Assembly (NCBI GenBank): GCA_036872755.1
Contig: JAVHNS010000002.1
Coordinates: 3,720,001 to 3,784,000 of the forward strand
Origin: Orbilia blumenaviensis
Lineage: Eukaryota > Ascomycota > Orbiliomycetes > Orbiliales > Orbiliaceae
DNA length: 64,000 nucleotides
Direction of reading: 5' to 3'
The position numbers and the translations under genes were made by a program. The notes below the pieces were generated by a model. That model was given only the letters and a program-made list of their open reading frames with translations. It did not search any database and had not been told where the DNA came from. Below, one piece after another: positions 1 through 12,372 of this stretch (positions are counted from its first letter, which is position 1; each line of letters opens with the position of its first letter).

Positions 1-2622
1 CCGGCCCAATTCATCCGACGGATGTATATATGCGCATAAGGGAGGATGAGCAGTGAAAAAAAGCCACTGTGCCACCCGTGCTGACTGTACAATGGGACAG
101 AGCGATGCATTTCAGCACACTTCAACCTGCAGCTGTAGAACTAAACACCATGATCCTAGCACCAGGGAATTTTATGTCGTGCCGCACATATCTCATTCTG
201 TGCCTCAAAAATCTCAAAAACTTAAAGACCATATGTATTCGCTTTGCCATCGATAAGAGATAATGTGTGCACACGCACGAGCTCAGCCTCCTACTCTGCA
301 GAAGATATGTAGCTCGAATGCATGTAGGAATATGTATGTCTCTCCATGCGGACAGGCATGTACATCGCATCCTAAAATCTACAAAGGTCAATACTGAACA
401 TGTCTCATATTTTCTTTTCGGTCACACCCGAGAGCGTGATTGGCCTCCAGGCGTAAGTATGACAAATATGTTTAAGTTCCTTTTGCGGGGGTGTATAACC
501 TCGATGCGACTACACCGGGGAGAGGGGGCGGAATAGAGAGGTTGATACATATCGACTTCGTGTAACAAGAAACAGGCAATTGCTGATATGCCGCACTTTC
601 GCATGAGGAATGCGGCTGGCCAGATGATCTGACAGGATTCCCTCAGGCGGTGGAGTACCCCGAGCGAATCGGCTTCCCCCGTGATTCATGCGGATATGCA
701 ATGAAGAATGTCAGCTCATTAAGGCTATCCTTTTCGAGGAGAAGTCACGACTCCAGACATGCATTTTTCACCAAAAAGAAGGATAGGGTCCGAATTTCGA
801 GAGAAGCAAATGATCGTCACCTCGGGTACGTCGAAAACTACCGATAGGCTTATTAATTGGCATACCAGCATTCGAATTTACTCTCGAGCTCTCACGAGAC
901 CAACCATGTTCAACTAGTACTAGTGTTTCGGCTCGTCCCTACCCCTTCGGTTGCAAGACGCATGACACTTATGGTATGAGTGCTTCGGCTTCACGAAAAT
1001 AAACCGTATCTGAGTGAGTCAACAGGAGTTGAATATATCAAGTGACGATACGAGGAGTATTACCTAACGTAGACAAGGTAAGGGGGCTCGGGCTCACCTA
1101 GTTTGTATAACGGCGGCGTCAATCAACTGAAGAAACGAGCAGCATTAAACGCCGCGATCTATATCGTTTGATACTAACAAGAATAGTATATTCGCGACAT
1201 TATGGATTTAAAGTTTCTGGTAATGAAGCGTCTATTTAGAAAGCTTGGGTCCTTTGAAACGTTGTATTATTATATCTGTTATACTTTATGCGGCGCCAAC
1301 ACGTTCAGTCAACCGAGAGGTAGTACGAAGAAATTCAACTTGGAGCCCCATTTTGGTTAGAGAAAATATCTTTATCCAACAACATCGCCCATTAAAAAAT
1401 ATTGGTGCATTAGTGTCATGTAAGGGTCTAATTGGATAAATATTGGTTTGCTTTAAGATAACCATGCGAAATAGCAAACGCTCGAAGCGACCTCGAAAAA
1501 GGCAACGACTTTCGCTGGGTGGGGTTCATGCACGGTTTTATTTTAGGTCGGGCTAGACTAGTACTAGTCGTGATTTTTTTTAGTTTCGACATGGTACACA
1601 TACAGAATGAGTGCATGCAGACCTCATATATGGTGTAGAAATGAAATGCGGGGAATACCGTCGGGCTTTTCGACACCTACTTGCATATACATAACACTCA
1701 ACCATGCCTAAAATTATATGCCCCAAATATCCACAGCCCCCGTACTGTTGAAAATAAACAACTATCATACCAGTTCATGAACCAAATATGGAATGGTATA
1801 CAAGTTCGGGATTTCGCGATGTCAAGGTGCTTGCGGCGATACATGTATTAGGAAAGAACATTGAGAAAAGCCACATAAACCCTGGGTATGGTACCGAAGT
1901 GTTGACTTTGACAGCAGCGCATCAGGCGAATTCAGGAGTGCATCGCACATCCGCCCATTGTACCGGTCTCGATACACAAAGTGGTAGCCTAGCTAGCCTA
2001 ACTCGCAGACTGGTCGAACAATACAATATACGTTGTATGCTTCAGCTACTCCTCGCCGTTGGTTTCACTGATGCCACTCATGCATAGAAAAAACATCGAG
2101 GGGTCCGGTTTCGGTACTGCAGTTGTGTATGCATGCTCGACAAGGTAGACGAAGATGCGTGCATATTATCACAGGTATCAGATATAAGCGATGTGGCAAT
2201 AGAATGAAATTTTTAAAACAAAACTCCCCGGACCTTCAATTCTCGCCTTTTATTTCGTTTTCTACCATCGTCATCGTCGAACCAAGAAAGCTGAAACGTA
2301 TATACATGAAATTTTCGCGGCATCGCAACCAGGGAGCGAACATGGTTCCACAGTTGCTGGAAGCTTTTTATTAAAAAATAAAGCGCAAGGAAAGGTAATA
2401 AAATGACCCAAGGAGATGAATATGCAGGAGAAACACCAGGCGCTTGTGGTGGTAGTTCAACGAGTGAAATTGTTGTTTGTTCCACCGTTACACCTTGTAA
2501 AAGTGCCTGAAAGGATAAGGTTGTGCCCGGTTGTGTTTCAGAAGGAACGAAAAGGAGGGATTGGACAGATCAAGCAACCTTCTAGAAAGAAGGTAATGCA
2601 TCGGAAACGGCAAACAAAATGG

Positions 2623-2627
<5 letters not shown>

Positions 2628-2663
<36 letters not shown>
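2628..2663 (+). repeat. poly-A tract, 36 bp
   Basis: An uninterrupted run of 36 A. It lies inside a non-coding purine-rich stretch. No gene body is visible upstream that would make it the tail of a processed retrocopy, so a simple expanded homopolymer is the plain reading. Confidence 0.95.
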
Positions 2664-2664
<1 letters not shown>

Positions 2665-2940
2665 GCCTGTGCTTTTAAAAGTCAAAATAAAGAAAAAAGG
2701 CTAGTAAGAAAATAGACCGTTCATGAGGCTTTGTGAAACAAGAATAACCGGTGTAGTAGAGAGACTCTAAAATAAGATATGCCGCCGAGCGATGAGGATA
2801 AGGAAATATTAAGGGTGTATGTTTAGCGGTCAGCAGTAACGCAAGCTGGAAGACATCGTGAGACTAAAACGAGAAGGAGCAAAAGAAAGCCGCTAAGAAA
2901 CTCGAGACATATCATAATAGGAAGACATGTAAGGGACCTC

Positions 2941-2975
2941 TTTTTTTTTTTAAGGAAAAAAAAAAAAAAAAAAAA
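2941..2975. repeat. T11-AAGG-A20 inverted homopolymer
   Basis: Eleven T, the tetramer AAGG, then twenty A. The two arms are complementary, so the sequence could fold into an A:T hairpin with a four-base loop. No gene adjoins it. Confidence 0.9.
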
Positions 2976-3520
2976 GGAGATCGGACGATGCCCGGTGAAG
3001 GATGTTTTTTTATGGCCAAGCGCGATGTGTAATGAGCCATCGAAGCAAGGGGATACCTTCAGCTCAGCCCCAGCGAATAGTTGAGGTTATTAGAATTGGA
3101 AGATGTCAATGAACGCGGGTGATGGTTTCCTTGGTGACCACCAATCACCTTGTGCGGGGACAGCCTTGGTGCCCGTCGGCATACTTCTCGGGATGGAGAG
3201 TTGTCGCCGCTTCATGCGCATTCTCTTAGACAGGCGCAGACTGGCAGATGGCTTGAGGATTGTGACCCCAGAGGTACCTACAACAGTGTTGCCACTGGTT
3301 TCTCTCGGTACCTCTTCACAGAGGCGAGGTCTTTTCGTGGGAGGCTGAAGAGATGCAAGTCTCGTCTCAAAGCTCTCATCGTCCTAAATGGATATGAAGA
3401 GTGATTGGTTAGCTATCGTATTTCCGTATACCCTTGTCGACAACACATTCCGTGCTAATTCATTCCATATGTGGCCCATTTCCAGACAGCCGGCTTTCCA
3501 ATCAGAGACCAATGGCCATC

Positions 3521-4076
3521 TTACTCTGGGGCTTCAGCTGGCTGTAATGCAAATGTTTTGAATGCCATAGAGCCAGCGAAGCAACGGAGTCGAATACGGG
3601 ATTGTGAGATTGCAAAGGAAACTGGTATGCGTACGGGGAATAACTCTTACCTCGGTGAAACAACCGCTGTCATAAGCTTCGTCGACGAAGTCATAATCCT
3701 CGTCATCGCTTTCCTCTTCCCAGAAGCTCTTGGGTTCTTCGCTTTCTGTTGGCATCAATTCCATTTCATCGACTTCGTATTTACGAACAATGGACTCGAG
3801 CTCGGATAGCGTGTCTTCCAAAGTCATTGCTTTTCTTGTTGTGGGGCTTAGAGGGAGTTCTTCCGCTGAAGGAGAAGCATAAGCTGAATCGACAAAGTTA
3901 GAGTCGAAGTACGACCCGATAGAAAGGTTTGGTGACATGCTTCTTGGAGAAGGGAGATACGGTTCAAGATGCTGTCCGGACCAGATTTTATGGGATCTAA
4001 TAGTAGGAGTCGGCGAGGGGAATCGGAAAGCTTCCAGCTGTTGTCTGACGGAGTCCATCTCTGTAAATGAATTCAT
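3521..4076 (-). CDS. small acidic hypothetical protein, two exons
   Basis: Function not recognised. I read exon 1 as 4076-3651 and exon 2 as 3541-3521, giving about 148 aa. Exon 1 ends at a codon boundary with donor GTAAGA. The acceptor is the CATTACAG before 3541, and exon 2 adds only six residues (PAEAPE) before TAA. I chose the ATG at 4076; an in-frame ATG exists at 4130 but adds a Lys/Asn-rich stretch. The protein is Ser/Pro-rich in its first half (several SP dipeptides, candidate phospho-sites). It then has a short Leu/Glu segment that could form a helix, followed by a strongly acidic tail (EEESDDEDYDF). There is no signal peptide or membrane segment, so it is probably intracellular. Composition and the clean intron support a real gene. 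Confidence 0.6.
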
Positions 4077-4251
4077 TTTGATATCGCCCTTGAGATGACG
4101 GATATTGTTTTTATTGCTTTTGTTCTGCAAAAATATCTGCAGCTTAAGATCGAGCTCCGGAATTCTAAGGACCTGATGTGACTGGCTGGAAAGGACCCTT
4201 TACGGGTGAAAGGGATTGATCAAGGAAGTTGGAAATCGATGGCCTGCGTCG

Positions 4252-4273
4252 ATATATATATATATATATATAT
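4252..4273. repeat. (AT)n microsatellite, 11 units
   Basis: Alternating AT for 22 bp, about 175 bp upstream of the hypothetical gene that ends at 4076. It may sit in that gene's promoter region. Confidence 0.9.
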
Positions 4274-6397
4274 TAAGCTTGCTGAAGGGAAGTGCAAATA
4301 TGAATCGTATAAGTTAAAGGCGTTCTAGTGTAATTCTTGTCATAGGCGGGTTCGAAGCAATATTGGAAATGGGTATGATATGCGTAGGGCAACAAGAATA
4401 ATAAAGAGCGACTGATACGTTAACGATAGAAAATCTTCTATTTGGGGTCTAAGCTGTTCTACAAGTATTGAAAGCGGAGGTTGCGAATGGAACTCTCATG
4501 AACCAGGGAAGGCATCATGATATATAAATCCTTTCCTGGGGAAATTCATATTTTAATTTAGAAGGTTCTTATTATGGGAAAATGCTGCGTAAATCAGTGC
4601 ATACTGCGGGCATGAGCCAGGACCTCATTCCGGCCTAGGGTCGCTGTTGGGCAGATTCGCTTGAACATGGGTCAACCTAAAAAAGATGTTCGCAATTGTT
4701 TCTAATATGACATGGGAGACCTAGAACCAGCGTCACCAAACCACAGCGCAGAAGATGAGCTCCAGGTAGCCCAAGGGGTGCCACACGCAAGATAATGAAC
4801 AAGAGTGTACAAGCCTCCTTCTCCAGCTTGTTTTGCTCCCCGCGGATAAGGCGAAAGACGGGAAGTTGGGAAAGACAATAGCATTTGATCTTTATATTAG
4901 AGCGTGGTATTATTACTTTCTCCCATGCATCCAGACCTTTACTGCAGACTTGTGGTAGGCACAAGGCAGTAATATCTTTTTTTGGTGTCTGTGTTGTCTA
5001 CATTAGAGATTTTAGTGGCCTTGACGCTCACTTCCAACGATGCTCGAGGCAGGAGCTGGCCGTGCCCAGGCTCTGACCTTTCCTCTAGGGGGAATATCCT
5101 TCATCGGACATAAGCATGCACGATGCCTACTTGCCAAATTAAATTGTCACTGTTAACTCCAAGTGATTTTACACCTCATCAAACAAGATCGTAGACAAGC
5201 CTCCCACCATGAAGAAACTATAGACGAGCTGAATTAACCTTGATCATTTTTCCTGTAGAGTATAGATAAGAGGTTTGGGTAAACGCAGAAAAACATGTTT
5301 CAACTGTTTCGAGGCATTCTGCTGCCGAATTCCCCCTTTGGCAGCGTTGAAATATCCGAATTCCTTGACCGACAGTTGGAAAAATATCGCGTCGCTGCAT
5401 TTGAGCAATCAAGCGAGAACCAGCAATGTGTTACACACTGACAAGATCCAAAAGTTGCCTGACCGGGACAAATTTGATCCTTAAAACTTTCGAGCAAGCG
5501 GTCCTACCGTCCCTTCATTCGACTTTTTCCGGTGGAAGGCCAAAGAATACCGCTAGAATGTCGATGGTATTTTCCGAAATATTCAAATAGATTAAATAGA
5601 TTTCCCCATCCAGAGTCCTCAAACAAGGGGAAGAGTCGGTACCTGAACCAGGCCAACAAACGAACGAACAGTGCAGTGCGTCAGCATTCCCGGCTAAATT
5701 GGACAGAGCCAGTATCAACTATGGCACTGACAACCATCAGTTACCAGCCTCGGTAGTTCCTGTAGACATTCAATCGAGGTATCGGTTTGTTGGTAGACCG
5801 CCCCTTATAGTATCCGTTATATCAATTTAATCCCGACTAGACTTAAATCTATCGGCCTGTCGGAAAGCTGCACAGGTCGCATTGGTCGCGCAGCTGCTTG
5901 CTCCCGGATTTCAAGAATGTGAATGATACGGTCGCCGGTTTCATGTGTGCGGTGATATGGAAAACCCGAGCCGATAGCAAAGAAAAACAAGGCTTGTGAA
6001 CAGCAGCCTGAGGAGAGTATCAGGCCTCCCATCATTCTTGTTGGATCTCCATGTCCTATCCTGCATTCGGCGTGCTGTCTCAAAACCTCGAATACGGGGA
6101 TCAACATGTTTACAACAAAGCTCTTGGGTCACCAGCCATGACAACAACACAACTTACTATTGCTATTTTAACCGCCGCGCTTTGGCAAGCTGAGATGCCC
6201 TACAATACTAGTCGAAGTCCGCCTCAAGAGGTAGCACAACCTTTGCAGGCAACCAGCCTGGAAAGTTTGGAAGGCTGTCGACTCCTGAGGGTGTTTCGAA
6301 AAAGGGTTTTCTAATAAGGCATTGCAAAATCACCAAACATTCACATTATAGAACCCACTTGACTTATTCCTACCATCTTGCCATTCTTACTTCACAG

Positions 6398-6416
6398 TTT
6401 TTTTTTTTTTTTTTTT
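6398..6416 (+). repeat. poly-T tract, 19 bp
   Basis: A run of 19 T in otherwise featureless intergenic DNA. Confidence 0.95.
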
Positions 6417-8829
6417 CCTTTGTGCACATGTGACGGGAAGTATTTTGCGACTCAAAGGCTATTCCTGCTCATAAATACATGACTAACAAAGTTAACAAAT
6501 CCGAAAATAAAACAACCTGTAACGGGCTTCCTCAACGTTCAAATCTCGGTGCGTTCTCCTAATTTACATTTAGAACTCCGTACCTGCGTTCGCTTAGGCG
6601 AAAGCGAAGCGAAAGGGCGGTGGCAGTGAAACCCCGAGCTGTCGACGGGCGTAAATTAGGCATCCATTTACCTGCTCGTGTGTGAACAAAAGGGTCTCTC
6701 GCTCAGGTTGGCCATTCAGCTGATTGAACAGCTCGTCCCTTTCGTCACAACCGGAGATGACATGTCAAAGGTGTTGTCCTGCAGGACGGAATATGCCCTC
6801 ATTTTTGAAACAACCTCAAGGGTCTGGTTGGAAGGTGGTCTGCAGGTCCCAGGGCTGCAGCTGAGGTGGATACTATGGATCATGTCATAGTCAAAAACCA
6901 GAATGCCACCAACTCTCGGTCGTAAGATATATCACAATTGCCGTAGCTCCGATCCGACGAGAGCACCCGATCTCATCTCGTTAGTTCCATCTCCTCACTG
7001 GTTGGCGGAGAAACCTTCAATCTTCGAGTGGATAGTCAGCCAATAAAATTGAGAGACGTAAGTCTAGAATGGTGGCGTGTAGGATGGCCACGAGATCATA
7101 GACGCCGCCACGTTGTCTTGGTTAGATCTTTCCGAACTTATATAATAGACGTATTAGCCATGAGCTCCATTGAGGGCTTGATCACAGGGATGTGGCTGCA
7201 GATATACCATCCCGATGGAATGTGTATCCTCAAATTATCGATGTTAGTGCCCGAAGCTGTGAAGACAACGGAGACGCCGGTTGGCTAACGATGCTCCGGA
7301 GTTATGTTTTCGAGAGCCGTGAGAATTTATATCAGGCAAGGGCGGCACTCCACGCGGAGAAATGGCGCATGCGGATTATGAGCCAGAACCATTTTCAATA
7401 ATGCGCAGGAAAGACCGTAATTTTGAAATCTTGAGGGACAGTTGAAAGCCACATATGCACTCTCGCCTGTAAAATTTTGTTTTGGGCATGTGGCGGTTGA
7501 GCTGACTAGCCACTCAAACCCTCACCGTGTTCTAAAGTTCTAGACTCTTCTCTGGTGAGTGCGCCGCCTCAAAGGTCTCGATCGGCCTTTTCTAAACCGC
7601 CGAATAGATCGCAGAGGAGCCGACGCGAATACTTAGTGGGTGTATGCCTCCAGATATTTCCGCGAGATGCCGTGTCTCCTGCATGCATGCACGTGTTTAA
7701 ATTTGCCACAACGCGGCCGTAATATTGTGGGTCTGTATGTGCGGCATTGCGTGGTACAAACCACTCTACATGTTGCGTCTTGAAGAGCGCTGATATCTTG
7801 ATATATACGGTTGACATGGTCCACGAATTGTCTCCTAAGTCCCCACGCCATTATTTTCGTGAGAGCTACACCTTCCGTGGGGGTGATGTAACGGATTAAT
7901 TTGACCTTCGCGGGCATTTCCCTCGAGTCAGCTTATATTCGTGCGAAGCCAGTGGGGCATATTCTGCTTGCCCGGCTAAATAGTCAAGGGCCCACTACAC
8001 TGGCGATATATCGCGAGAACCGCATACCTGTTGTGATAAAAGTCCGAGTATGCATGGTTAAACCCATAGCCTCGGGTGTACGCAAATATAGCATTTTCGA
8101 TTTGAATGTTTCAACCCTTGAGCCGCGAGTTCGCTGGATATATTAACAGCGTGGGATGACCACAAGTGTTCATGTGGCCTGGTTGATGTTGGGGGTCACC
8201 ATTGAGACGGTCTGGCTAATTGAAGATTGAAACCAACACCATGTTATCCGAATTTTAAGCCTGAATACATAGCGTATGTGGTGTCATTTTTGCTGGATTT
8301 TATGGCATCGTAATGGTCCCACTTGTGCGGTTTTACCATCGTCTTGCGGAATGCTTCAAGGTTGTGATACGTCTACACACTTGTATATACAGCACACCAT
8401 TTCAACGGCCTTAACGAAGCTCGTGAAATTCGTGGGAATGTGGGGGTGGACAGCAAGGCCAGGGAATGATATCACAAGCTGTTTAGGTTATCAAGAACAC
8501 ATGATCAGTAATTTCAATCAAATATTACATTTGTATGTATATCTCTTACCATTCTAAGCCTCATGTTGACGAGAGGGGTAGCAGATCGATTGAAATTTCA
8601 TTATGAAAATCTGTGTAGATTGATAACACGCATACAAAACTTATAAAAGACAGTTATTATTATCGATCAATGTTCGAAGATCTCAATAATTTGCTGTTGG
8701 GGTTTTGAAAGTGACCAATGACAGGCGCTGGATATGACGCTAGCACTGATACATTCAGATCAATTGAATTCCGCTGCTCCGGCGCTGCAGACGGTATATC
8801 CTGGGAACCTTTTGTCTACGAAGTTGAGT

Positions 8830-8830
8830 T

Positions 8831-8868
<38 letters not shown>

Positions 8869-8885
8869 TTTTTTTTTTTTTTTTT
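8830..8885 (+). repeat. (TTTTCGG)5 tandem heptamer plus T21
   Basis: Five perfect tandem copies of the 7-mer TTTTCGG occupy 8830-8864 and run directly into 21 T (8865-8885). The heptamer is not the canonical fungal telomere repeat TTAGGG. It is best read as a minisatellite grown from a T-rich seed. Confidence 0.95.
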
Positions 8886-11800
8886 CTTTCCTAAACATTT
8901 CTATGTGCGTGACGCTAGAGAACAGATGAAACCAACATTAGCTTCTCCCATTGCAAAGAGCAAGGATACTTTTCGTCAATACTTCCATAGACCCGCCCAA
9001 TTAAAGCTTACCCACGATGCCACGCGGAAATTATATTCAAGCTATGGCACGTCGATGAGCTCCGACAGTTGGGCGATAGATAAGGATACCGGTTAGGGAA
9101 AAAATTCGTCCAATTTATCCAGAGATAAGGTCGCTTTTGGTGGCGAAAGCTGCGCTCTTCCCAACGCACTTCGGATGCATCGACCCTATCCTCTTAAACA
9201 ATTCTATTGTTGAAAATTTTTGGACAAGCTTGACCCTGGTCAGGGGTGGACCTTCACCTTGGAACTAAACATCAGGTAGATAGCAGTTTTCGAGCTCCTA
9301 GATATGCAAGTGCGAAGAAATATTTATGATCAAGCTCTACCGGGGTAGGGTTACAGCTATTTCTAATCTCAATGTTTTTTTTGTACAGTTCGTGTTATAA
9401 ATACTCAACGCTCTTATTTACTGTTGAAATATTAAACCCCTGACGATTTCGCTAAATCGAGATCTAAACCCTGAATAAGTTGCCATTAGAATATTTAGAA
9501 CTCCAAGTGGATCCTAAGCATTAAAGGTGTTGAAATATTCGTCCACAATGCAATGCAAATGCATGCCAGCATAAATGTGCTGAGAATGGTGGTTTTCCAC
9601 AAGAGTTCATCACGTCCAGAAGCATGAAACCGCCTCCAACTTACCCCATTCGCGGGTTCTGGTAGAATTCTGGAAAGTGAGTATAGCCCATTCCCGCTTG
9701 CCCCATCCTGACATCCTTTTTCCCAGGATGGAAAGTCTTACCTGGGTCCGAAATTTCATCGGCATGCCGAAAAGGGAGGGAGAATATTCCGACGCATGCG
9801 CAGTCTACTGGAAAGGAAATTCTGGTCGGCCCCCTGCAGACGTCAACTTCAAACGGCCGTTTGATCATCGATCGTCTCATGGTTGCGTCTAGAAGGCTGC
9901 ACAGCTGCGGTTGTTACAAAAGGGCGGTGTGTTGAGCAGGCTCCTTTGCCAACCGGAACAGTAATATCAAACACAGACCTGATTTGGCCTTATTTGCCTT
10001 CTAGAATTAAATTCGAGAAACTTGATTAGAAGGTATTCAAGCCTGTCAGCTGTGGCACAAGAGTTGTAGGTTGGTATACCCTCCGGGTAGTGGGCTCTGG
10101 GTAGGACATGTTCGTACGTCATTATTCCTGTTCGTTTAGACCAAGAGTTTACGGTCTTAATCTTGTGCTCATAGCGTTAAAGGTGTACATATCGTTTGTG
10201 GCTTATTGGTAAGGCAGATCGAATTAAGGTCCTTCCAGAAAAACAACCTAAAAATTGAATTCTTCCTCTGTAGGAGCTGCAAGCGCAGCCTTGTCGACAG
10301 GGTTGCCGATGTAGGTCAAAGCAGAGGGGATCGTTATCTTTCGCAGAGAGCTCGCGAGCTAGCAGAGCATTTGCGGTTGATTACCGGTATGATTGTATTT
10401 CAGCTAAGCTTGAACCCGAGCCTTTCGGGAAGCTTCGAGACTATTGTCTGGGGTCCATGGGGTCTTTGGACCGAATGTTTCGGTTTCGGGTACGGTCGAT
10501 AGACTGGAACCGGAAACAAAACCCATACAGGCGGATTCTTTCCGAAGCCATGAGATACGCCGACACATGCCCGTACGTTCGCGTATATATCAGGCTTGAT
10601 GTGAACCTTGCATATGTTGAATGGGCTTCTGATGTTATAATTACAGATGAGAATGTTTGCCAGCTGTTTGAAGTCAATAGGAAAAGTCGCACGCACATAT
10701 GTATGTACGTATATGTGCATGTAACGCATAATATTCTAATAACAATAAGAGTTTATGAATTCAGTTAAGTTCATGTCATACATCTACTTAAACAGTGGTT
10801 TCTGCGATTTGGCCGCGCTTAGACCATCGGGCGCTAGGGAGATAAGGCTCAACTCGCGATCATCTAAGTTTGTCTAAAGGCTTGCGGAGCTCTATGGTTC
10901 GAGGAATGTGGTGTATTGCCCTTGCGATCTCGTGACACCTACTGGTGAAGGCCCGAAGGATTCGGACAAGTATCTAAAACAGACATGATGCTTTAATGCA
11001 TTCCAGAAGCAAACCGTCATAGGTACGTACGCGTCGACTCATAATACATCATCCAGGATCTTCAACAAACATGCTAACAGGGCACTCGAGCAGGGTGGTA
11101 TCGCAAGAACACGAAATGTGAAATTGCCAGGAAGCTCTGATTGGAAGCCAAGCCCCAATGCTGCCAGGGACGGTCAGAGGGCCAATGAACAGGCAAACCT
11201 CTGTGCCTCATGAGGTGATGACAGCATGATCTTTCGCGCTAAAATGTTCGAGAAGAAGACCCCTTCTTAGAAGATTCTCTAGTTTGTGCGGGTTTCCCCA
11301 TCGGCTTTTAGTCTATCTTCTAGCACCGAAGACAAGAAATACATGTCCTCCTAACAACACGCTGGTTAGTTTTCGGCTGGTGATCTGCCCCGGAGTTCCT
11401 TCAGAATCTGAAGTTGCCCTGCGGGCCCCTTTCATTCGAGTCTTCGCATCTACCCGGGTTGGAGTGAGAGGATAGAAAGAGACATTGGGAAATGCTGGCA
11501 TTCTTTCAATGCAAGGGGGATTTTAATTTTGGTGGTTAATCCTATCACGAGAGCTAACTCGCACTTGTTTCGAAGTCAGTTCTAATGCGGCACTTGAGAG
11601 GCATCACTGCTTCCCCATCGATCTCCCTCAGATGAATGAGGTGAGGGGCAAGGTTTGGTTGCGCGTGGGCAACGCTGATAGGAACAAATGGCTTCAAAAT
11701 TTCTGGGATCCACATCAACTGGTCCGTTTTGCCCCGAATGACCTCAGGATTTTGTGCCATCTGGAAGACTAAGCTTCTACTGGCCCCCCGACCTGATTTC

Positions 11801-12372
11801 TGAAACTGACCACTTGGTTAGCTTATGGGACAGGCCTCGGAGACAAATTTCGAGGGGAGAGACAACCACATCATCACAGCAAACTCCTCAAAAAAGTTTT
11901 TCTTTTTCTTTTTTGTCAGACCCCTGTGTGCTAAGCCAAGGGTCAGGCACAAGGGCAAGCCAGGAAAGGTCAATAGATGCATGGCTCCCAATGTGTGTAT
12001 GCCCCCAAATTTCGCATTTCTTTTTCTGCTAGCCTGGACTTTCTTTTTTTCCCTGGAGGAGCTGAACCAATTTGCATTTGCTGGGGACAGAAGCCTTGTC
12101 ACATCGGATATTGCCAAACACCAGCGAGGCTGCGGTTTAGTATATATCTTGACGTTCCACCCTTCGATTCTTCAAATTTAAATTTTAGTATTCAGCTTAT
12201 ACTTAATAATTGAACGAGGTTCACGATATCAATACCAGTATTATTTTCGACAACGATATCCAATAAAGCTCTCACGGATATCTACCACTACTACTATTCT
12301 ATACCTTATCTATCCTTCCGACAAACATCTGTCAATAGTTTACGACATTGTACAAAAACGAATAATTTCAAA

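Larger units (their letters stand above)
1..3520. other. gene-poor intergenic region
   Basis: I see no convincing gene here. Open frames are short (under about 100 codons), occur in all six frames, and show no recognisable domain or phase-consistent introns. The stretch holds two homopolymer features (listed separately) and two copies of the palindromic 12-mer ACTAGTACTAGT at 913-924 and 1557-1568. Composition is AT-leaning, as in decayed or never-coding fungal intergenic DNA. Confidence 0.6.
4077..12372. other. 8.3-kb gene desert
   Basis: No gene can be supported. All frames longer than 60 codons overlap on both strands and show no domain, signal peptide or plausible splice structure. Simple repeats are listed separately. 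A slightly GC-richer island at about 11.28-12.1 kb has weakly coding-like frames but nothing I recognise. I saw no transposase, reverse transcriptase or long terminal repeats. Comparing the region with itself and with the rest of the genome would show whether it is mutated repeat DNA. Confidence 0.55.

Noticed and set aside
913..1568. Two copies of ACTAGTACTAGT, considered as transposon terminal repeats
   Set aside because: The copies are palindromes without extended flanking similarity or target-site duplications, and nothing coding lies between them.
2416..2715. 99-codon frame with a poly-Lys stretch
   Set aside because: Produced by the poly-A tract; no other coding sign.
8734..9096. 120-codon frame spanning the TTTTCGG repeat
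   Set aside because: The frame is held open by the tandem repeat and T-run, giving Phe/Gly low complexity; not a real protein.
11284..11760. Weakly coding-like frames on both strands, including a 68-codon minus-strand frame at 11554-11760
   Set aside because: Too short, no recognisable domain, and I could not join them with convincing GT/AG pairs.
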